From AP-15 sp963789025 (lineage in GTDB: Bacteria; Pseudomonadota; Alphaproteobacteria; ATCC43930; CGMCC-115725), in assembly GCA_963789025.1 (NCBI GenBank), contig CAWBIT010000003.1:806001-870000 (forward strand): a stretch of DNA of 64,000 bases. Direction: 5' to 3'. The position numbers and the translations under genes were made by a program. Under the pieces are notes generated by a model, which saw only the letters and a program-made list of their open reading frames with translations, did no database searches and was not told the origin of the DNA. Shown in pieces: positions 59,307 to 64,000 of this stretch (position 1 is its first letter; each line of letters opens with the position of its first letter).

Positions 59307-60911
59307 TTGTTATTGAGGCGCTCCCCCGCGGGAAGCAAGCCGGCGAGACCAGAGCGCAATGTGATTGGGCTTCGTTCGGCTCTGAATAGGCGACCAGTCG
59401 CTGGTTTGCTGGTCGCGCCCGGATGGCGAGCGGCGCTGGTCTTTATCGGCATTGCCGCCCTGGTCTTCGGCGTCGTATTCCAACGCGACATCAGTGGGGC
59501 CGTCCAAGTTTGGATCGAGTTGACCGCTTACAATCACTGCTTTCTGATTATCCCGCTCGTCGGCTTTCTCTTGTGGGAGCGACGCTGGGTCATCGCGTCG
59601 GTGTCCCCGAGCCCGACCCTGTGGCCGTTGATCGTGATGCCTTTCCTCTCGGCGTTGTGGCTGATCGCCGCCATTCTCGACATCCAGGAAGCCCGCCAGT
59701 TTCTGCTGGTCGCGATGTTCGAGGTCGTAGTGCTGGTGACGCTCGGCCCGCGCGTCTTCCGGTTATTGCTGGCGCCGCTGCTTTTTCTGTTTTTCCTGGC
59801 GCCGAGCGGGGCTTTTCTCGTTCCGACACTCCAGAAGATCACCGCCCAGATCAGTATCGCCGGACTGGAAGTGCTCCACATTCCAGTCTTCTCCGACGGG
59901 TTTATGATCGAGATACCGGAGGGCACCTTCGAGATCGCGGAAGCTTGCGCCGGGTTGCGCTTTCTGATCGCCTCGATCGTCTTCGGAGGCTTCTTCGCTG
60001 TGGTCATGTACCAGAGTGTCGTCAGAAGAGCCCTGTTCATCACCTTGTCGCTTGTCGTGCCGATCGCCGCCAATGGAATTCGGGCGCTTGGAATCATCGT
60101 GTTGGCGCATCTCGAGGGCAGTGCGGCGGCGGTCGAAGCCGACCACGTCCTCTATGGCTGGTTCTTCTTCACATTGGTCATCATCATCCTGATCGCGATC
60201 GGGATGACGTTTGCACAGAAGATCGACCGGCGCATCCCGATGCGTTCGACCGGATGGTCGAAACCCGCGGCATGGCGATTTGCGATAGCGATCCCGACGG
60301 CCCTCCTGCTCGCGGTGGCCGGTCCGGCCTACGCGGCTCGGTTGAATGCTCTATATCCGCCTTCTCCGCTTCCGGTCGCGCACGCGCCTCTGGTCGCGGC
60401 GCCCTGGCAAGGCATGTCTGACCCTGCGGCGGACTGGCGCCCCGTGGTGTACGGTGCCGATCGGGAGTTCCTCGACGGGTTCGAAGGGCCTGGTTCCAGG
60501 GTCGTCATCCGCTATGTCGCGCTCTATCGGCTGCAAGCCAGCGGCGACGCGCTAACCAAGACCGGAAATCGTCTCGCCGACGACAAGCTGTGGCACATCA
60601 CGGGATACGGACGCGCCGAAGCCACCTTGGGCGGCAAGGCGACCGCGGTGGCGAGCACGGAGATCGTGAGCGGACAGCGTCACCGTCTGGTTTGGTCCTT
60701 CTATGTCGTGGACGGCAGGATTGCCGCCGGGCTTCTCGAGACAAAACTGTTGCGGGCGCGCGCCGTCCTCCTCGACCGCGAGCCAGTGGGTGCTTTTGTC
60801 GCGATCTCCGCGAGCATGGACGACCCGAAGGATCCGGCGGAACGGCAGCTCACTCGTTTCTTGGCGGCAAGCCGGCCCCTGACCGAGTACGCTGCGACGC
60901 TCTCCAAATGA
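59307..60911 (+). CDS. xrtA: exosortase A fused to an EpsI domain (XrtA)
   Basis: 534 residues from a TTG at 59307; the start is uncertain. The N-terminal ~300 residues are an eight-helix exosortase with the catalytic triad: Cys in IAEACAGLRFLIAS, Arg in NGIRALGII, and His in VEADHVLYGWFFFT. The C-terminal part (LYPPSPLPVAHAPLVAAPWQGM onward) is an EpsI-like periplasmic domain. Exosortases cut PEP-CTERM tails from exported proteins and anchor or release them. No PEP-CTERM protein is in the window. Last gene of the locus. Confidence 0.93.
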   Translation: MLLRRSPAGSKPARPERNVIGLRSALNRRPVAGLLVAPGWRAALVFIGIAALVFGVVFQRDISGAVQVWIELTAYNHCFLIIPLVGFLLWERRWVIASVSPSPTLWPLIVMPFLSALWLIAAILDIQEARQFLLVAMFEVVVLVTLGPRVFRLLLAPLLFLFFLAPSGAFLVPTLQKITAQISIAGLEVLHIPVFSDGFMIEIPEGTFEIAEACAGLRFLIASIVFGGFFAVVMYQSVVRRALFITLSLVVPIAANGIRALGIIVLAHLEGSAAAVEADHVLYGWFFFTLVIIILIAIGMTFAQKIDRRIPMRSTGWSKPAAWRFAIAIPTALLLAVAGPAYAARLNALYPPSPLPVAHAPLVAAPWQGMSDPAADWRPVVYGADREFLDGFEGPGSRVVIRYVALYRLQASGDALTKTGNRLADDKLWHITGYGRAEATLGGKATAVASTEIVSGQRHRLVWSFYVVDGRIAAGLLETKLLRARAVLLDREPVGAFVAISASMDDPKDPAERQLTRFLAASRPLTEYAATLSK

Positions 60912-60925
60912 ACTTACTGGTAAGC

Positions 60926-61060
60926 AACCCCTCACCCGCCTCGCTGCGCTCGGCACCCTCTCCCGCGGTGCGGGAGAGGGGCTAAAATGCATTCTCAAAG
61001 CTCCTCTCCCGCACCGCGGGAGAGGAGGGACCAAGCCCGAAGGGCTTGGTGGGTGAGGGT
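60926..61060. repeat. dispersed inverted repeat, family B copy 3
   Basis: CCTCACCCGCCTCGCTGCGC, TCTCCCGCGGTGCGGGAGAG and its inverse, then ACCAAGCCCGAAGGGCTTGG and GGGTGAGGGT: family B in opposite orientation to copies 1 and 2. It lies between the convergent xrtA and CoA-ligase genes and could end both transcripts. Confidence 0.85.
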
Positions 61061-61079
61061 AATATCCGCGCTCATTTCC

Positions 61080-62879
61080 TCAGGCCGCGATCTCTTTGCT
61101 GTGGTAGAGCGCGTCCAGCGCCGCGCCGTATGTCTCGCGGATCACGTGGCGCTTTATCTTGAGGGTCGGCGTCATCTGGCCATTGGCGACCGTAAAGGCT
61201 TGCTTCGCGAGCAAAAAATGCCTCACCCGCTCGCTCGGCGGCAGGGTCAGGTTCACGCGATTGACGGCGGCGCTGATTGCCTTGGTGAAGCCGGGATCGG
61301 CGGCAAGCCTATTCATATCCGCGAGTACTTCTTCCCCGTCTGCATAAGCAGCGACGAATTCCGGGTCAGGGACCACGACGGCGACTAGGTAGGGACGGCG
61401 ATCGCCGAACACCATCACCTGCGAAATCTCGGACTCCAGGGTCAGGTAGCCTTCGATGCGCGCCGGGGAGATCATTTCGCCCCCTGAGTTCTTGATGAAG
61501 TCGCGCTTGCGGTCGGTGATGCGCAGATAGCCGTCTGCGTCGATCATCCCAACATCGCCGGTATGCAGCCAGCCGTCCTCGAGCGCCTGCGCCGTCGCCT
61601 CGGGGTCGTTCCAATAGCCCTTCATCACATTATCGCCGGCGACCAGGATTTCCCCGTCCTCGGCGATGCGCAGGCGGACACCGTCAAGCGGCGGGCCGAC
61701 GGTGTCGATTTTGACCCGCGCCGGCAAATTGCAGGTGATCACGGGTCCGGCCTCGGTCTGGCCGTAGCCCTGCAGCAAGGTGACCCCGAGCGCCAGAAAA
61801 AACCGGCCGATCTCGGGGTTGAGGGGCGCGCCGCCGGAGACCATCGCCTTGAGCCGGCCGCCAAAGCGCTCGCGAATCTTGGCGCGGACTACCCGGTCGA
61901 GCAATGGATTGGAGAGCCGCTCGCCAAGGCTCGGGCGCTCCGCAAGCAGCCGCTTGCGCCCGATCGTCACCGCCTGATCGAACATCTTCCGCGAGATGCC
62001 CCCTTTGCGCTCGACCCCGAGGCGGATCCGCTGATGCAATGTCTCGTAGAGCCGCGGGACCGCGGTCATGATCGTCGGCCGCGCTTCGAGCATATTGGCG
62101 GCGAGGGTCTCGGCGCCTTCGGCGAAATAGATCTGCGCGCCAATCGAAATCGGAAACATTTCACCGGCGGTATGCTCGTAGGAATGCGAGAGCGGCAGAA
62201 AGCTCAGGAACACCTCGTCACCGAGCCCGAGTTGCTCGAGTACCCGATACGCGCCGCGGCAGTTGGCGATGATATTGCGGTGGCTCGTCATGACCCCTTT
62301 GGGGATGCCACCGGTCCCCGAAGTGTAGATCAGGCAGGCGGTATCGTCGGGCTCGATCACAGTGACGAACTCGGCAGTGTCATCCTCCTGCGCCGCGCCG
62401 CGGGCTAGCATCTCGTCCCACGACAAGAGGTCGACCGTGCTGGCCTGGCCCGCGGCCGGCTCGATCGCAATAACGCTGTGCACGGTGTCGACTTGGTTGG
62501 CAGCCGCGAGGACCCGTGCCGAGAGGGCGGGCTTCGAAACGAAGACCGCGCGTGCTCCGCTATTCGCGAATACGTGCTTGTGGTCCTCGACAGTATGGGT
62601 CACGTAAGTCGGGACAGTAATCGCCCCGGCCGTCATGATCGCCAGATCGGCGATGATCCATTCCGGCCGATTTTCGCTGACGAGCCCGACCCGCTCGCCG
62701 CGGCGGATCCCGAGCGATCTGAGGCCGAGCGCCAGCCGGCGGACGTCGCGCGCCACCGCCGCCCAGCTTGCGGACCGAAAACGGCCGTCCCGCTTGGCCC
62801 ACAGAAACGGCTTGTCGCCGAGCCGCTCCGCTTGCGCAAAAAACATCGCCGGCAGGCTGCGGCAGCTGTCGTAATCCAT
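61080..62879 (-). CDS. long-chain fatty acid-CoA ligase (AMP-forming)
   Basis: 599 residues of the ANL superfamily. P-loop YTSGTGGIPKGVMTSHRN, LSFLPLSHSYEHTAGEMFPI, adenylate motif GYGQTEAGPVITCN, WLHTGDVGMIDADGYLRITDRKRDFIKNSGGE with the hinge and catalytic residues. Activates fatty acids with CoA. It is about 90 residues longer than the CoA ligases specific to exosortase A loci, so it looks like a housekeeping FadD-type enzyme rather than a locus member. Convergent with xrtA. Confidence 0.92.
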   Translation of the reverse strand: MDYDSCRSLPAMFFAQAERLGDKPFLWAKRDGRFRSASWAAVARDVRRLALGLRSLGIRRGERVGLVSENRPEWIIADLAIMTAGAITVPTYVTHTVEDHKHVFANSGARAVFVSKPALSARVLAAANQVDTVHSVIAIEPAAGQASTVDLLSWDEMLARGAAQEDDTAEFVTVIEPDDTACLIYTSGTGGIPKGVMTSHRNIIANCRGAYRVLEQLGLGDEVFLSFLPLSHSYEHTAGEMFPISIGAQIYFAEGAETLAANMLEARPTIMTAVPRLYETLHQRIRLGVERKGGISRKMFDQAVTIGRKRLLAERPSLGERLSNPLLDRVVRAKIRERFGGRLKAMVSGGAPLNPEIGRFFLALGVTLLQGYGQTEAGPVITCNLPARVKIDTVGPPLDGVRLRIAEDGEILVAGDNVMKGYWNDPEATAQALEDGWLHTGDVGMIDADGYLRITDRKRDFIKNSGGEMISPARIEGYLTLESEISQVMVFGDRRPYLVAVVVPDPEFVAAYADGEEVLADMNRLAADPGFTKAISAAVNRVNLTLPPSERVRHFLLAKQAFTVANGQMTPTLKIKRHVIRETYGAALDALYHSKEIAA

Positions 62880-62939
62880 GCTTCCCCCGTCCTCCGAATT
62901 ACATTTTTACGGTTTTCAAGGAGCAGGCGGAATAGCCGG

Positions 62940-63080
62940 GTGAAGAAATTTGCACTGTCCTCGGTCGACGAACTCGCCGCCTTTGTCGCGAGCGCCGAAA
63001 AAGACGAGGCACTGACGCCGTCGGAAAGCCGGCGGCGGCTCAAACAAGCGATCGAGCGCCGCTATACCAGCCCCGCGTAG
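62940..63080 (+). CDS. possible small protein
   Basis: 46 residues from a GTG at 62940 (VKKFALSSVDELAAFVASAEKDEALTPSESRRRLKQAIERRYTSPA). Composition is protein-like, with helical and charged stretches, but the ribosome site AAGGAG is 15 bases upstream and the end overlaps the opposite-strand glycosyltransferase by 19 bases. No family recognised. Confidence 0.3.
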   Translation: MKKFALSSVDELAAFVASAEKDEALTPSESRRRLKQAIERRYTSPA

Positions 63081-64000
63081 CGAGCACGCTCAGCATAGAA
63101 ATTATTGCCCCAAGAATTACCCACCGGGACCACGTGGGTGAGAAACTGATCGATCGAAGTCTGCCAGCTGAAGCGTTCTGCATGAGAGCGGCAGGGCCCG
63201 CGAGGAATTTCCAGCGCCGCCATGGCAGCCGCGCGCAGGTCCCACTCGAGCGCCCCGGCGCCGCTGTCGCCGATGACGTCCAGCGGTCCGGGGACCGGAA
63301 ATGCCGCCACCGGGACCCCGCAGGCCAGCGCCTCGAGCATCACCAGCCCGAATGTCTCGGTGCGGCTCGGCAATACGAACACATCGGCCGATGCGTAATG
63401 CCGGACCAACGCTTCGCCCTGCTGACATCCGGCAAAGTGCACATTGGGATAGCGGCGCTTCATTTCCGGCAATAGGTGGCCGTCGCCCACAACCAACTTC
63501 GAGCCGGGCAAATCGAGGTCGAGAAAGAGCGGCAGATCTTTCTCGGCCGCGATGCGCGACACGCAGAGAAATACCGGACGAGGCAGATCGACGGCGGGGG
63601 TGCATCCCGGCCGGAACAGCGCAATGTCGACGCCGCGCGTCCACAGAGCGAGCCGTTCGAAACCGTGCTCGGCGAGTTCACGGCGAACGGTTTCCGTGGC
63701 GACCATGATCGCGCGCGAACGGCGATGGAATCGCCGCAATATGGCGTACGTCCATGACATGGGAACGCCAAAACGGGCCTTTAGATATTCCGGATATTTG
63801 GTGTGATACGCGGTAGTGAAATGCAGGTTTCGATTTATACAATATCTCCGCGCAGCCGCGCCCAGCGGTCCTTCGGTCGCGATGTGAATCGCGTCGGGCA
63901 TCAGCCTTTCCAGCAGTCGCGTGAGGCGCGGCCGCGCAGCAATCGCCAAACGGACTTGCCGATCCGTCGGGCACGGTACCGTGCGAAAAAGCTCCGGCGT
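63062..64000 (-). CDS. GT4 glycosyltransferase (start beyond window)
   Basis: Glycosyltransferase of family 4, similar to sulfolipid/mannosyl transferases. Reading leftward the frame stays open from the right edge (TPELFRTVPCPTDRQVRLAIA) to the stop at 63062, about 312 residues; the N-terminus is missing. The GT4 domain has DAIHIATEGPLG, WTRGVDIALFRPG, VFLCVSRIAAEKDLPLFLDL, and the EX7E-type SRTETFGLVMLEALACGVPVAAFPVPGP. It could add sugars for the exopolysaccharide, but it faces the other way and lies beyond the CoA-ligase gene. Confidence 0.88.
   Translation of the reverse strand, partial: TPELFRTVPCPTDRQVRLAIAARPRLTRLLERLMPDAIHIATEGPLGAAARRYCINRNLHFTTAYHTKYPEYLKARFGVPMSWTYAILRRFHRRSRAIMVATETVRRELAEHGFERLALWTRGVDIALFRPGCTPAVDLPRPVFLCVSRIAAEKDLPLFLDLDLPGSKLVVGDGHLLPEMKRRYPNVHFAGCQQGEALVRHYASADVFVLPSRTETFGLVMLEALACGVPVAAFPVPGPLDVIGDSGAGALEWDLRAAAMAALEIPRGPCRSHAERFSWQTSIDQFLTHVVPVGNSWGNNFYAERARYAGLV

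Noticed and set aside
61080..62879. member of the exosortase-associated CoA ligase family
   Set aside because: The protein is about 600 residues with ordinary FadD-type motifs and faces away from the XrtA locus; a housekeeping role is more likely.

Overview
The window reads as high-GC alphaproteobacterial chromosome, most like Hyphomicrobiales or Rhodospirillales. This rests on gene content: a korAB plus GltD-like set, a nadA-nadC pair, P-II/glutamine synthetase, a liv transporter with glutaryl-CoA dehydrogenase, and an XrtA exopolysaccharide locus. Several families of short palindromic intergenic repeats point the same way, as do decayed DUF5681 and REP-associated transposase genes. Genus assignment is inference. 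I saw no rRNA, tRNA, CRISPR array or complete insertion sequence.

Left third (1-19 kb). A 2-oxoacid:ferredoxin oxidoreductase (beta subunit cut by the window edge, alpha intact) sits behind a GltD-like flavoprotein with built-in ferredoxin domains; all three share one strand. Next come a methyltransferase behind a 44-codon relic of a luciferase-like monooxygenase, a GMC oxidoreductase, nadA-nadC with a palindrome at its start, an SDR and a formamidase-type amidase. A decayed island at 12.0-14.4 kb holds a frameshifted DUF5681 gene, a frameshifted REP-associated tyrosine transposase flanked by REP-like fragments, and an intact small gene with a HEPN-like Rx4H motif. A GH63 glucosidase and a flavoprotein disulfide reductase follow.

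Middle (19-50 kb). The most interesting locus is 19.0-26.0 kb, a bufferin-type (MNIO/DUF692) peptide system in an unusual layout. The DUF2282 precursor (four cysteines, signal peptide) lies just downstream of a class III adenylate/guanylate cyclase. The modification genes bufB (DUF692) and bufC (DUF2063) diverge from that cyclase. A glycogen-debranching enzyme and a DoxX/DoxD-like membrane protein continue the minus-strand run. Then follow an aminotransferase, glnB with a sigma-54-like promoter, glnA, a CitE/MaoC pair, DedA, a SAM hydroxide adenosyltransferase, TerC, a radical SAM protein, a two-gene URC uracil-catabolism unit with a sugar-type ABC transporter lacking an ATPase, panC, livHMGFK, glutaryl-CoA dehydrogenase, an ArsC-like protein and a uronate-dehydrogenase-like SDR.

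Right end (51.2-64 kb). Eight co-directional genes form an exosortase A (XrtA) exopolysaccharide export and modification locus: export lipoprotein, chain-length determinant, tyrosine autokinase, outer-membrane beta-barrel, ExeA-like ATPase, polysaccharide deacetylase, FemAB-like protein and an exosortase A-EpsI fusion. On the other strand lie a fatty-acid CoA ligase and a GT4 glycosyltransferase that runs off the window. No PEP-CTERM substrate protein was seen.

Positions, motifs and repeats were read by eye from the sequence. Family names come from recognising conserved motifs, not from database searches.
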